From: Paenibacillus shirakamiensis
Lineage (GTDB): Bacteria; Bacillota; Bacilli; Paenibacillales; Paenibacillaceae
Assembly (NCBI RefSeq): GCF_017874255.1
Contig: NZ_JAGGLD010000001.1
Coordinates: 868,001 to 932,000 of the forward strand
Length of the DNA: 64,000 nt
Direction of reading: 5' to 3'
The notes under the pieces were generated by a model. The model saw only the letters and a list, made by a program, of their open reading frames with translations. It was not told where the DNA came from and ran no database searches. Both the position numbers and the translations under genes were made by a program. This document shows, in pieces, positions 25,222 through 33,676 of the stretch (position 1 is its first letter; each line of letters begins with the position of its first letter).

Positions 25222-26148
25222 ATGTCATCCATGAGCCGTGAGCTATCTACACAGAATAACTCACCAAGAATTCCGGTACGTTCTTCTATTTGGAAGCAGT
25301 CCTTTCGGCAGTTAGTAAGGAATAAGCTAGCTATGAGTGGACTTGCAGTAGTTATCGTTATGTTTATTGCTTGTTTTGTAGGTCCCTTGTTCTCACCTTA
25401 CTCAAGCAATCGAATTCATATGAATATTATGAATCACGCGCCGAATGCAAGACACTGGTTAGGTACGGATGCACTGGGTCGCGATGTGCTTACTCGTGTA
25501 TTACAGGCTGGCCGTATATCCTTGACGGTGGGTCTCGCTTCTATGATGCTATCGGTATTCATAGGCGCTTTGCTTGGGGCCATTGCCGGATATTACCGAG
25601 GCATTATAGACCAAATCATTATGCGTATAGCTGATTTATTATTGACTATTCCAAGTCTGCCTTTGCTATTCATATTCGGAGCGTTATTGTCCGAATGGAA
25701 AGTGCCTACCGATTACCGTATGTATATTGTAATGATTATGTTAGCGATTATCGGTTGGCCCGGTCTTGCTAGAATGGTTCGTGGGCAGATGTTAAGTCTG
25801 CGTGAACGAGAATTTATGCAGGCCGCAACGGTGCTAGGCTTGTCAAATCATCGCAAATTGTTTTACCATCTTCTTCCCAATATCGTTCCGCTACTGATTG
25901 TTATCGCTACATTAAATATCGGTGGAGCGATATTGAGTGAATCGGTTCTGAGTTTCTTTGGACTTGGTGTAATGCCACCTACAGCAACATGGGGGAATAT
26001 GATTGATGCTGCCAACAACATGTTAGATTTTCAAAATCGTCCTTGGCTTTGGATTCCGCCGGGTCTGTCGATCTTTGTTACGGTCATAGCCATAAATGTA
26101 TTTGGCGATGGTCTTCGCGATGTACTGGATCCAAAGAAGAAGAGGTAG
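25222..26148 (+). CDS. Peptide ABC transporter permease (OppC/DppC-like)
   Basis: Second membrane subunit, 308 residues from the preferred ATG at 25222, which lies 8 bases after GGAGG; GTG 25213 inside the ribosome binding site is less likely. The OppC-type N-terminal segment KQSFRQLVRNKLAMSGLAVV precedes the first helix. HWLGTDALGRDVLTRVLQAGR is the highly conserved loop of this subfamily (residues about 73-92). The EAA loop is REREFMQAATVLGLSNHRKL. The C-terminus, INVFGDGLRDVLDPK, is also typical. It directly follows the OppB-like gene and abuts the first ATPase gene. Confidence 0.93.
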   Translation: MSSMSRELSTQNNSPRIPVRSSIWKQSFRQLVRNKLAMSGLAVVIVMFIACFVGPLFSPYSSNRIHMNIMNHAPNARHWLGTDALGRDVLTRVLQAGRISLTVGLASMMLSVFIGALLGAIAGYYRGIIDQIIMRIADLLLTIPSLPLLFIFGALLSEWKVPTDYRMYIVMIMLAIIGWPGLARMVRGQMLSLREREFMQAATVLGLSNHRKLFYHLLPNIVPLLIVIATLNIGGAILSESVLSFFGLGVMPPTATWGNMIDAANNMLDFQNRPWLWIPPGLSIFVTVIAINVFGDGLRDVLDPKKKR

Positions 26149-26157
26149 GTGAATGCC

Positions 26158-27141
26158 ATGACAACCGTATTAAGTATTGAACATCTCAGTACGCACTTCT
26201 CTACAGAAGAAGGTACAGTTAAAGCTGTTGATGATATAAGTTTTCAGGTTCGAAGAGGAGAGACCGTCTGTATTGTCGGTGAATCGGGTTGTGGCAAGAG
26301 CATCACAGCAATGTCGATTATGGGACTCATTGAAGGGCCCTCAGGTCGAATCATAGAGGGTATTATTGATTTCGATGAAAGGGATTTGCTTAAGCTAAGC
26401 AAACACGAAATTAGGAATCTTCGAGGAAATGATATGGCCATGATTTTTCAAGAGCCAATGTCTTCTTTAAATCCTGTACTTACGATAGGGGAACAGATCG
26501 TAGAGCCCTTAATCATTCATCAGAAGCTTAGCAAGAAAGTTGCACATCAACGTGCGATTGAATTAATCACAGAGGTGGGAATCGCTAGGGCTGAACACAT
26601 CGTGAAAAGCTATCCGCATGAACTTAGTGGTGGCATGTTACAAAGGATTATGATAGCTATAGCCATCTCTTGTCAGCCCAAGCTTCTGATTGCCGATGAG
26701 CCGACTACTGCCTTAGATGTCACGATTCAAGCACAAATTCTAGATTTATTGCGCAAGTTCAAAGATGAGTCAGGCATGTCCATTTTACTCATTACTCATG
26801 ATTTGGGGGTAGTTGCTGAAATGGCGGATTATGTCATCGTGATGTATTCGGGTAAAGTCGTCGAAGAAGGGGAAGTCGAGGCTTTATTTAACCATCCCAA
26901 ACATCCGTATACTCAAGGATTACTCAAATCCAAACCTGTCATACATGAGCGTCAGGATGAGTTATATTCCATTCCAGGACAAGTACCCAGTCCGCTAGAG
27001 CTCACACCATCATGCTATTTTCATGATCGCTGTGAGCATTGTATGTCAATTTGTAAGGCAGAGGAACCTGCATTGAAGGACATTGTACCTCAACAGAAGG
27101 TAGCATGTTGGCTGTATGAGGAGGCTGTGGTTCATGTCTGA
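26158..27141 (+). CDS. Peptide ABC transporter ATP-binding protein (OppD/DppD-like)
   Basis: First ATPase subunit, 327 residues. Walker A is GESGCGKSI, the Q-loop is IFQEPMSSLNP, the ABC signature is LSGGMLQRIMIA (a variant of LSGGQ with methionine for glutamine), Walker B is LLIADEPTTALD and the switch histidine is in LLITHDLG. The C-terminal oligopeptide-transporter extension contains a cysteine set (CYFHDRCEHCMSIC) that in this family binds an iron-sulfur cluster or zinc. The ATG at 26158 is preferred over GTG 26149, because AGGTAGGTGA is then 7 bases away. The 3' end overlaps the next gene by 8 bp, which suggests translational coupling. Confidence 0.93.
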   Translation: MTTVLSIEHLSTHFSTEEGTVKAVDDISFQVRRGETVCIVGESGCGKSITAMSIMGLIEGPSGRIIEGIIDFDERDLLKLSKHEIRNLRGNDMAMIFQEPMSSLNPVLTIGEQIVEPLIIHQKLSKKVAHQRAIELITEVGIARAEHIVKSYPHELSGGMLQRIMIAIAISCQPKLLIADEPTTALDVTIQAQILDLLRKFKDESGMSILLITHDLGVVAEMADYVIVMYSGKVVEEGEVEALFNHPKHPYTQGLLKSKPVIHERQDELYSIPGQVPSPLELTPSCYFHDRCEHCMSICKAEEPALKDIVPQQKVACWLYEEAVVHV

Positions 27142-28099
27142 AGCATTGCTAGAAGTAAATCATCTCAAAAAGTATTTTCCCGTAAAATCGGGTCTGCTAA
27201 ATCGGACGGTAGGACAAGTTAAAGCTGTGGATGATATCAGTATCTCGATTGCACCGGGAGAGACATTTGGACTCGTAGGTGAGTCGGGTAGTGGCAAAAG
27301 CACAGTGGGACGCACGATTGTTCGGTTAACAGACAAGACGGACGGGGAAATTAAGTTCAAGGGCATTGACCTCTATAGTCTTCCAGAGTATGAGCTTCGG
27401 AAGCTTCGTCCAAAGATGCAGTTGATTTTTCAAGATCCCTATAGTTCCTTGAATCCAAGAATCCGAGTAGGGGATGCCATCGGAGAAGCCGTCCTTAATC
27501 ATGGTCTTGCTAAGCCTAATGAAGTACGAGAACTTGTGTTGGAGGTTCTAGCCTCATGCGGGTTGTCATCTTACCATATAGACCGATTCCCACATGAATT
27601 CTCGGGGGGACAGCGACAACGAATAGGGATTGCGAGGGCTCTAGTTCTAAATCCTGATTTGATCATAGCCGATGAGCCTGTGTCTGCACTGGACGTCTCG
27701 ATTCAAGCCCAAATTATTAATCTGTTTCGTAAGCTGCAGCATACACGAGGACTAACTTATCTTTTTATCTCACACGATCTAAGTGTTGTAGAGCATTTGT
27801 GCTCAAAAATAGGCGTTATGTACTTAGGTTCTATGGTAGAGACGGCTTCGCGAGATGAATTGTTCAAGAATCCCCTACATCCCTATACTAAAGCTTTATT
27901 ATCTGCTGTTCCAATCCCTATTCCTAAGCTCAAACGAGAAAGAATCGTACTGCGTGGGGATATTCCTAGCCCTGCTAATCCTCCATCGGGATGCAAGTTC
28001 CACACTCGATGTCCATTTGCGGTGGAGGTCTGCAAGCATCAAGTACCGGAATTCCGTAATGTAGGCAGTGAACATTTTGTGGCTTGCCACTTGGTCTAG
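27134..28099 (+). CDS. Peptide ABC transporter ATP-binding protein (OppF/DppF-like)
   Basis: Second ATPase subunit, 321 residues, forming a heterodimer with the preceding one. Walker A is GESGSGKST, the Q-loop is IFQDPYSSLNP, the signature is FSGGQRQRIGIA, Walker B is LIIADEPVSALD and the switch histidine is in LFISHDLS. The C-terminal cysteine cluster (CKFHTRCPFAVEVCK) is conserved. The N-terminal LLEVNHLKKYFPVKSGLLNR is typical of OppF/DppF. ATG 27134 lies about 10 bases after GAGGAGG inside the end of the preceding gene. The operon ends at a strong terminator. Confidence 0.94.
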   Translation: MSEALLEVNHLKKYFPVKSGLLNRTVGQVKAVDDISISIAPGETFGLVGESGSGKSTVGRTIVRLTDKTDGEIKFKGIDLYSLPEYELRKLRPKMQLIFQDPYSSLNPRIRVGDAIGEAVLNHGLAKPNEVRELVLEVLASCGLSSYHIDRFPHEFSGGQRQRIGIARALVLNPDLIIADEPVSALDVSIQAQIINLFRKLQHTRGLTYLFISHDLSVVEHLCSKIGVMYLGSMVETASRDELFKNPLHPYTKALLSAVPIPIPKLKRERIVLRGDIPSPANPPSGCKFHTRCPFAVEVCKHQVPEFRNVGSEHFVACHLV

Positions 28100-28117
28100 A
28101 TTATAATAGACGTGTAT

Positions 28118-28150
28118 CCAGAGAGAAGGATTAGATCCCTCTCTCTTTTT
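28118..28150 (+). terminator. Terminator of the peptide importer operon
   Basis: AGAGAGAAGGAT pairs with ATCCCTCTCTCT around TAG, followed by TTTTT. Confidence 0.93.
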
Positions 28151-28178
28151 GGTCTTAGTATTTATAAAAAAGTAAATT

Positions 28179-29132
28179 CTAGTTAAGACGGGTATCATTA
28201 GCCATAAGCAAAATTTCTTCTCGGGTTACGTGACCATATATTGAGATGAGGATATGACGTACCCTATAGTTAATCTCCGTGAAACTATGATCTGTTCTCA
28301 AGTAAGCGGGAGTATAATCCATTAGACGAATTTTGAGAGACTTAATATCTCCTACGGGCGTTGTAGAACTATAGGAGTTCACATCGCGAAATCGGATGAC
28401 TAACCGTTGATCTTGTGCAGCTTTATAAGAATATTCAACCCAATCTACCGATGTTTGGGGATCAAAATTAAAGAGTTCTACGCGATCTAGCTGATAGCGA
28501 GCTGGAATTCTGGGAAGAGTGGGAATAGCATAATCTATTAGTAGAGGTACGCTTTGTGCATCGACAACACGAGAGTGAATTTTAGTTAACTTTTTAGGAT
28601 TGAATTCTGAAGATTTCTTAATAAGAAATTTTGAGCGTGGATACTTTCTAGAATATTGAAACCCTGAGGCGGTCTTACAATGACCTGAATTAAATAAATT
28701 ATTCTTGTCCTCTTCCTTAGCAGGTTGGACTGTCTTACTGTCTTTGTTCAGTGTATCTTGGGCGAAGGGGAACAAGAACTGTGTCACATTTCTACTCAGT
28801 AAAATGAGACCTAAGGCTAAAGCTGCCGTAATCATTCCAGCTATTCTATATCGAGATTTACGCCGATGTTTTTTTTGACTGTGGTGGATCTCGGCTTTAA
28901 CTCGCAACCATGCTAATTTTTTCATTTCTTTTGAGGGAAGGGCAAAAGGTGGATAGGAGGGATGAAGGTGGAAGGCTTCATGAATAAGGTGATCCACGGG
29001 GTCAAAGCTTTCATCCTCTTCAAGATCCTCGAGTTGAATATACAGCCCAAGTTCCCTTGAACGAGAATCCATCTTCTTAGTTCGCTGCGAAGCTTTAAGA
29101 AGATGATTCCATATGTCCCCAATTTTCCCCAT
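28179..29132 (-). CDS. Membrane protein coupled to an ECF sigma factor, probable anti-sigma factor
   Basis: A 317-residue protein whose ATG at 29132 lies within the 3' end of the sigma gene (38-bp overlap), preceded by GGGGTGAT. The first 80 residues are cytoplasmic and helical, the right place for a sigma-binding domain. A transmembrane helix follows at about residues 90-110 (IAGMITAALALGLILLS). The outer 200 residues are basic and beta-rich, with the run RVVDAQSVPLLIDYAIPTLP and no named domain recognised. Topology, overlap and gene order fit an anti-sigma factor, but no HCxxC zinc-type or other known motif was seen. Function is inferred from context only. Confidence 0.6.
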   Translation of the reverse strand: MGKIGDIWNHLLKASQRTKKMDSRSRELGLYIQLEDLEEDESFDPVDHLIHEAFHLHPSYPPFALPSKEMKKLAWLRVKAEIHHSQKKHRRKSRYRIAGMITAALALGLILLSRNVTQFLFPFAQDTLNKDSKTVQPAKEEDKNNLFNSGHCKTASGFQYSRKYPRSKFLIKKSSEFNPKKLTKIHSRVVDAQSVPLLIDYAIPTLPRIPARYQLDRVELFNFDPQTSVDWVEYSYKAAQDQRLVIRFRDVNSYSSTTPVGDIKSLKIRLMDYTPAYLRTDHSFTEINYRVRHILISIYGHVTREEILLMANDTRLN

Positions 29133-29700
29133 CCATATCACCCCATTCTTTAGCAAGCATCTTCTTAACACTTTCTCTAGCTCGGTAGAGCCTCTGCCGT
29201 ACAATATCTTCTTGCGTTCCTAGACGGTCAGCGATCTCTCGGTAAGTTAACCCTAGTCTCCAACGATATTCTACTAATAATTTATATTCGGGTTTTAGAC
29301 GATTTAAATACATCATAATTTCTTCTTCAAGCATTTTGGTCTCTACTAATTGTTCCACGGATACTTCTAATGGATTTCGTGTTTCTATATTTATAAAAAC
29401 ACTGTCTGTATCTAAATGGTTACGAAATCGTTGATTTTTTCTTAAGTAATTAATAGCCGTATTTCTTGAGACTACTTTAAGCCAAGCTTTCATCTTTAAT
29501 TCATGGTCAAATACTGGCTTTTTTTTAATGACTTTTAAGAATGCTTCTTGAATAATGTCCTCTGCCGCAGAATGATCCTTCACGATGTATAATATAATGC
29601 CATAAACAAGGTCATAAAACTCGTAATATACTTTTTCTTGATGAACCTCATCTAGATCATAAAAATTTGCAGCCAGAAGTCTATTTAGCTGTTCCGGCAT
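29095..29700 (-). CDS. ECF-type RNA polymerase sigma factor
   Basis: Alternative sigma factor of 201 residues. Region 2 runs from about residue 20 to 90 and includes HSAAEDIIQEAFLKVIKKKP (region 2.2) and the -10 recognising WLKVVSRNTAINYLRKNQ. Region 4 is at about 135-190: RLKPEYKLLVEYRWRLGLTY leading into REIADRLGTQEDIVRQRLYR, the helix-turn-helix that reads the -35 element. The ATG at 29700 follows GAGAGGGGATTAAC; a longer upstream frame has no site. Its stop overlaps the start of the probable anti-sigma gene, the usual arrangement. The promoters it recognises are not evident in the window. Confidence 0.9.
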   Translation of the reverse strand: MPEQLNRLLAANFYDLDEVHQEKVYYEFYDLVYGIILYIVKDHSAAEDIIQEAFLKVIKKKPVFDHELKMKAWLKVVSRNTAINYLRKNQRFRNHLDTDSVFINIETRNPLEVSVEQLVETKMLEEEIMMYLNRLKPEYKLLVEYRWRLGLTYREIADRLGTQEDIVRQRLYRARESVKKMLAKEWGDMDGENWGHMESSS

Positions 29701-29868
29701 GTTAATCCCCTCTCTAGTAACGCTCTTAACCACATTAATCCCTATTCCAATAATGGACAATTACAGTTCAAATGGTTCTTTATTAACAGTTTACCTTATT
29801 TTACCTTTATTTTGCACGCTAGATTCAATATATATAGAAGAAAAGAAAGAAAATCGTCGGTTCTCGTC

Positions 29869-29903
29869 AAAAAAAGCCCTTTCCATATGTGGAAAGGGCT
29901 TTT
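29869..29903. terminator. Strong terminator of the yteA-type gene
   Basis: AAAAGCCCTTTCC pairs with GGAAAGGGCTTTT around ATATGT, flanked by A and T runs, about 20 bases beyond the stop at 29924. Confidence 0.92.
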
Positions 29904-29923
29904 GAATATTTTCTATATTAAAT

Positions 29924-30499
29924 TTATTCTTCATCCAACGTCATAGAATCATAATTTTTCACGTCTCGCTTAGCCGCAGTAGCAGGGGAATCTGAGTTTC
30001 CGAATTCTTCTACTGAATTCCACGCTTCGGCATCATCAAATCTTCCGGCATGCTGCTGGCGATGTTCACCGGCACCCTTAGGAGGCAAGGTCATCACTTC
30101 TTCTTCAACAGGACGACGATCCGATACATTACGATCTGGTGTATGGTCTATACAAAAGGAGGTATAGGGAATGGCCTCTAAGCGTTCAAAAGGAATGTCC
30201 TCACCGCAAGTCTCGCATTTGCCATACTTTCCTTGTTCCATGAGTTCAAGTGCATGATCTACTTGTTCCAATTGATGATCCAGATTCTCGTCAATAGCCA
30301 TATCTCTACTTCTTTCGAAGGTTTCCGTACCGATATCTGCGGGGTGATTATCTACTGAACTAAGTTCACCAGTAGAGGCACGTAGTGATTCTTCCTCTGA
30401 ACCCGCATCCTCATTTTCAAAGTGATTTTCCAACTCGTTTTTTTCTTCAATCAGGCTATGTTTAAGGGTTTTAAATTGTTCTTTTGTCAGATGACTCAT
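29924..30499 (-). CDS. yteA: DksA/TraR-family zinc-finger protein, YteA type
   Basis: A 191-residue member of the DksA/TraR C4 group that in Bacillales is represented by YteA, linked to general stress and sporulation regulons. The N-terminal half is an acidic coiled coil (LTKEQFKTLKHSLIEEKNEL and on) with the segment NHPADIGTETFERSRDMAID. The finger reads KYGKCETCGEDIPFERLEAI and then YTSFCIDH, so the fourth ligand position is histidine rather than cysteine. The tail is polar with EEEVMTLPPKG. ATG 30499 has AGGAGGTC-like sequence upstream (GAGGTCCTAGAC). Direct effects on RNA polymerase, as for DksA, are not established for this subfamily. Confidence 0.85.
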   Translation of the reverse strand: MSHLTKEQFKTLKHSLIEEKNELENHFENEDAGSEEESLRASTGELSSVDNHPADIGTETFERSRDMAIDENLDHQLEQVDHALELMEQGKYGKCETCGEDIPFERLEAIPYTSFCIDHTPDRNVSDRRPVEEEVMTLPPKGAGEHRQQHAGRFDDAEAWNSVEEFGNSDSPATAAKRDVKNYDSMTLDEE

Positions 30500-30760
30500 G
30501 TCTAGGACCTCCGAATAATTAGTTTTGTACTAAGAGTATGTACCCTTTTCTAGGGTGGACTGACACATGCTACTTCTAACATCGCCAGAAAAGTAGTAGA
30601 GTAATCCGATATGCAACCGAATTTTTCCGAATTTACATTACTTTTACGTTTCGTAACATCCCCTAAAATGGTCGAACATTACAATGATTAATACAAACAT
30701 AAGTCAAGCGGGATCATGGAGTGATGTCCGTCCCCAGATACTGAGAAGGAGCTAAGTAAT
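30500..30760. other. Divergent intergenic region, no gene
   Basis: About 260 bp between yteA and the PHP-domain gene. GAGAAGGAGC just before 30761 is the ribosome binding site of the latter. No clear operator, hairpin or promoter pair was picked out. Confidence 0.4.
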
Positions 30761-31741
30761 ATGAAAGTAGATTTTCATTTTCATTTGGAGGAAGGACCTT
30801 ATTCTATGCCTTGGCTAGAGAAGACAGCTCAGGCTCTCATGCCTCATAACATACATTCAGACGCAGGTACATTAGAGACTATGACCACACTTGTTCATGA
30901 ATTAGAGCAAAGAGTGGAAGAAGGATGTTTTTCTGAACGGTGGATCTCTCGGTATCTGGAACAAGGGCAGAAGGAGGGGATTCAACAATTTGGAGTTGTG
31001 GATCACTTGTACCGTTTCAAGGAATTCAAGTCTTATTATGAAAAGCACATTTTGCTGGACAATACTATGCTAGGTCAAATGCAGAGGCAGTGGTTAGACC
31101 GTGTATGTGTATATTCCATTGAGGATTATATTGAGGGAGTACAGAATGCTAAGAAATTCTATGGACAATTATCTATGGGAATCGAAGCAGATTATTTTGA
31201 ATACGGGGAAGAGGAGCTTAGGGAGATCTTAAGTAAGTACCCTTTTGATTATGTCATAGGTTCTGTGCATTTCTTGGATGGGTGGGGCTTCGACAATCCA
31301 GACAGCCAGCAAAATTTCTACAATTATAATTTGAATGACCTGTATGCTAAGCATTATTCTACAGTCATTAAGGCAGCAGGCAGTCAGATGTTCCAGTTCA
31401 TTGCGCATTTAGATAACTTGAAAGTATTTAAGGTCAGACCACCAGAACGAGAACTGCTCCATTGGTATAATGAAGTGGCAATGGCTCTTGCTACTAATGA
31501 TCTAGCTACTGAAATTAATACAGGTCTAGCCTATCGTTATCCGGTAAAAGAGATGTGTCCAAGTCCTAATTTTTTACGTGTTCTACATAAACATGGTGTT
31601 CCCATAACGTTAAGTTCAGATGCTCATTTTCCTCAAGATATTGGTACACAGCTGGACGAAGCAATCATGATGGCCAAATGTATTGGATATGAGGAGATCG
31701 TGTATTTCAAAAATAAAACTCGCCATACACTTCCACTATAG
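30761..31741 (+). CDS. PHP-domain phosphoesterase (histidinol-phosphatase-like)
   Basis: A 326-residue metal-dependent phosphoesterase of the PHP family. The four motif regions are visible: VDFHFHLEE at the N-terminus, GVVDHLYRF, the group GIEADYFEY with IGSVHFLDGWGFDNPD, and the C-terminal AHLDNLKVF, EINTG and LSSDAHFPQDIG. The order and spacing match HisK-type histidinol-phosphatases, but the protein is longer than the usual 260-270 residues, with an insert at residues 15-90. No histidine genes are near. Histidinol phosphate is therefore a candidate substrate, not a certain one. ATG 30761 follows GAAGGAGCTAAGTAAT. Ends at a hairpin shared with the convergent aminopeptidase gene. Confidence 0.82.
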   Translation: MKVDFHFHLEEGPYSMPWLEKTAQALMPHNIHSDAGTLETMTTLVHELEQRVEEGCFSERWISRYLEQGQKEGIQQFGVVDHLYRFKEFKSYYEKHILLDNTMLGQMQRQWLDRVCVYSIEDYIEGVQNAKKFYGQLSMGIEADYFEYGEEELREILSKYPFDYVIGSVHFLDGWGFDNPDSQQNFYNYNLNDLYAKHYSTVIKAAGSQMFQFIAHLDNLKVFKVRPPERELLHWYNEVAMALATNDLATEINTGLAYRYPVKEMCPSPNFLRVLHKHGVPITLSSDAHFPQDIGTQLDEAIMMAKCIGYEEIVYFKNKTRHTLPL

Positions 31742-31743
31742 AA

Positions 31744-31784
31744 TAAAAGCTTCCTGAGAGCCACTTGGCCCTAGGAAGCTTTTT
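31744..31784. terminator. Bidirectional terminator between convergent genes
   Basis: AAAAGCTTCCT pairs with AGGAAGCTTTTT. Confidence 0.9.
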
Positions 31785-31792
31785 GAATCTGA

Positions 31793-33025
31793 TTAGATGG
31801 CCCAGTTTCCTTGAGAGAAAATTTGAATTTCTTCGCCACTCTTCGTGACCCCGAAGATATCCATTTCGCCAGAACCCACCATGAAGTCTACATGTGTAAT
31901 ACTAGTGTTCAATCCACGTGCTAGCAGTTCTTCTTGAGAAAGCCCCTTCCCATCTTTGAGCGTAAATGCATACGCACTACCGATAGCCAAATGATTGGAT
32001 GCATTCTCATCAAATAAAGTATTGTAGAACAGAATATTTGATTGTGAAATAGGTGAACCATGAGGGACGAGAGCAACTTCACCGAGATAATGAGCGCCTT
32101 CATCGAGACTAACAATTTGCTTAAGGGTCTCTTCACCGACCTTAGCTTTGACATCTACAATACGACCATCTTTAAATGTTAATGTAAATTCATCAATAAT
32201 GTTCCCACTATGACTAAGAGGTTTGGTACTGGAGACGGTTCCATGTACACCTGTACGAAGAGGAGCTGTGAATACTTCTTCTGTAGGCAAGTTCGCTAGG
32301 AACTTATTACCGCGTTCATTGGTGCTATCGGCAGCTACCCATAAATGACCTTCTGGCAATTCAATGATAAGATCCGTTCCAGGTGCTTTATAATGAAGCT
32401 TCTCGAAGTTTTTCTCGTTGAGATAGTCAGACTTTTTATTTAAATTGCTAACATGTTCTTTCCATGCGCCTAATGTGTCAGGTTGATCTACCCTTACTGT
32501 GCGGAATATAGCTTCCCAAAGTTTGTCGATCTGTTCTTCTTGCGGCAATTCTGGGAATACTTTAGCAGCCCAAGCAGCGGAAGGAACAGCTACAATCGAC
32601 CAACTGAATTTGTCGGATTGTTGCAACTGACGGTATTTGCTCATTGCTTTACCATAAGTTTTTTGATGATTTGTCAGACGGTCACTTGAGATCCCTTTGA
32701 GAAGGTCCGGATCGGAAGAAATAACATGAAGAACGGCTGCACCATTCTCAATCAGTTCTAGAATCTCACCTGCATACCATTTAGGCTCATCTAAGAAGGA
32801 TTCCTCAGCGGCCATCTCATAACGCAGACGAGTAACCGTATCGTCACTCCAATTTACTTTTACAGTCCTTGCCCCAGCTTCATAGGCCTGCTTAACAATA
32901 ACGCGAACAAGCTCTGCACCTTCTAAAGAAGAATTGACAACAAGGGTCTGACCGGGTTGTACATTAACGCCTACTTTTACAGCAAGTTCAGCATATTTTT
33001 GTAAGTTTTCTTGGAAATTAGTCAT
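31793..33025 (-). CDS. ampS: M29-family aminopeptidase
   Basis: Metal-dependent exo-aminopeptidase of the thermophilic aminopeptidase family (AmpS, AmpT, PepS), 410 residues. Typical segments are GVNVQPGQTLVVNSSLEGAE at the N-terminus, VKVNWSDDTVTRLRYEMA, WSIVAVPSAAWAAKVFPE, and in the C-terminal catalytic part EGHLWVAADSTNERG, NLPTEEVFTAPLRTGVHG, GAHYLGEVALVPHGSPI, LFDENASNHLAIGSAY and HVDFMVGSGEMDIFG, which supply the glutamate, histidine and aspartate metal ligands. The ATG at 33025 follows GGAGG by 8 bases. It is transcribed towards the PHP gene and is probably monocistronic; padR ends 60 bp upstream on the same strand and starts before it. Confidence 0.94.
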   Translation of the reverse strand: MTNFQENLQKYAELAVKVGVNVQPGQTLVVNSSLEGAELVRVIVKQAYEAGARTVKVNWSDDTVTRLRYEMAAEESFLDEPKWYAGEILELIENGAAVLHVISSDPDLLKGISSDRLTNHQKTYGKAMSKYRQLQQSDKFSWSIVAVPSAAWAAKVFPELPQEEQIDKLWEAIFRTVRVDQPDTLGAWKEHVSNLNKKSDYLNEKNFEKLHYKAPGTDLIIELPEGHLWVAADSTNERGNKFLANLPTEEVFTAPLRTGVHGTVSSTKPLSHSGNIIDEFTLTFKDGRIVDVKAKVGEETLKQIVSLDEGAHYLGEVALVPHGSPISQSNILFYNTLFDENASNHLAIGSAYAFTLKDGKGLSQEELLARGLNTSITHVDFMVGSGEMDIFGVTKSGEEIQIFSQGNWAI

Positions 33026-33095
33026 AGCAAAAGCCTCCAATATAGGTGAGTTACGAGAACTATTTTACAGGAAAAGTTTTCTTAAGGGAACTGAG

Positions 33096-33629
33096 TTATT
33101 TCAGCATGTTAATTACCCATTCACACCACTGAATTTCTTGCGTCTCCAGCAGTTTCTTTCGGGTATGGACAATGTATCTACCAAATACGGGAAGTTCCTG
33201 ATTATAGAGTTGATCTCCATATTCGGCCTGCATTTGTTCGATCATTTCTTCTCTGCGTTGAAGCTTGTCTTCGTAAAAAGCCATCCGATCTTCAAAAAGA
33301 TTGCGAGCTGTGTTCATGTCAGTTAGGGAGAGAGAATAAGCCTTGATAAGAAACTCATCTCTACTTACTGGGTTAGCAGGAGATTTGGATAACCATTTCT
33401 TGAGCTTAGCTTTACCTTCTTCTGTAATATGATACAGCTTCTTGTTAGGACGTCCGATTTGCTCAATGTTCTCTGGGGTAAGGTATCCCTCTTGTTCGAG
33501 CTTGGCCAGTAGTGGATAGATCTGACTATGTTTCGCTTGCCAGAATACTTCAAGCATTTCAGCCAATTCATATCCAGAACAGGGTTTGCGGACAAGCATG
33601 GATAATAGAGCATAAGCGAGACTATTCAT
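33096..33629 (-). CDS. PadR-family transcriptional regulator
   Basis: A 177-residue winged-helix repressor. The N-terminal HTH has the PadR pattern: LAYALLSMLVRKPCSGYELA, KHSQIYPLLAKLEQEGYLT and GRPNKKLYHITEEGKAKLKK. A C-terminal helical dimerisation domain (VirR-like) follows, with the coiled helix FEDRMAFYEDKLQRREEMIE. PadR proteins usually repress detoxification or efflux genes in response to phenolics or drugs; the target is not evident. Neighbours are the aminopeptidase (downstream) and ktrB (upstream), all leftward. ATG 33629 has AAAGGAGG upstream at a rather long distance of about 13 bases. Confidence 0.9.
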   Translation of the reverse strand: MNSLAYALLSMLVRKPCSGYELAEMLEVFWQAKHSQIYPLLAKLEQEGYLTPENIEQIGRPNKKLYHITEEGKAKLKKWLSKSPANPVSRDEFLIKAYSLSLTDMNTARNLFEDRMAFYEDKLQRREEMIEQMQAEYGDQLYNQELPVFGRYIVHTRKKLLETQEIQWCEWVINMLK

Positions 33630-33658
33630 AAGTAGTGGGGAACCTCCTTTGTTCATAA

Positions 33659-33673
33659 AGTTAATAATTAACT
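33659..33673. promoter_or_regulatory. Inverted repeat before padR
   Basis: AGTTAATAATTAACT is palindromic apart from its central base and lies 30 bp upstream of the padR start, between ktrB and padR. PadR proteins often bind such AT-rich palindromes near their own gene, so it may be an autoregulatory site. Confidence 0.35.
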
Positions 33674-33676
33674 CAG

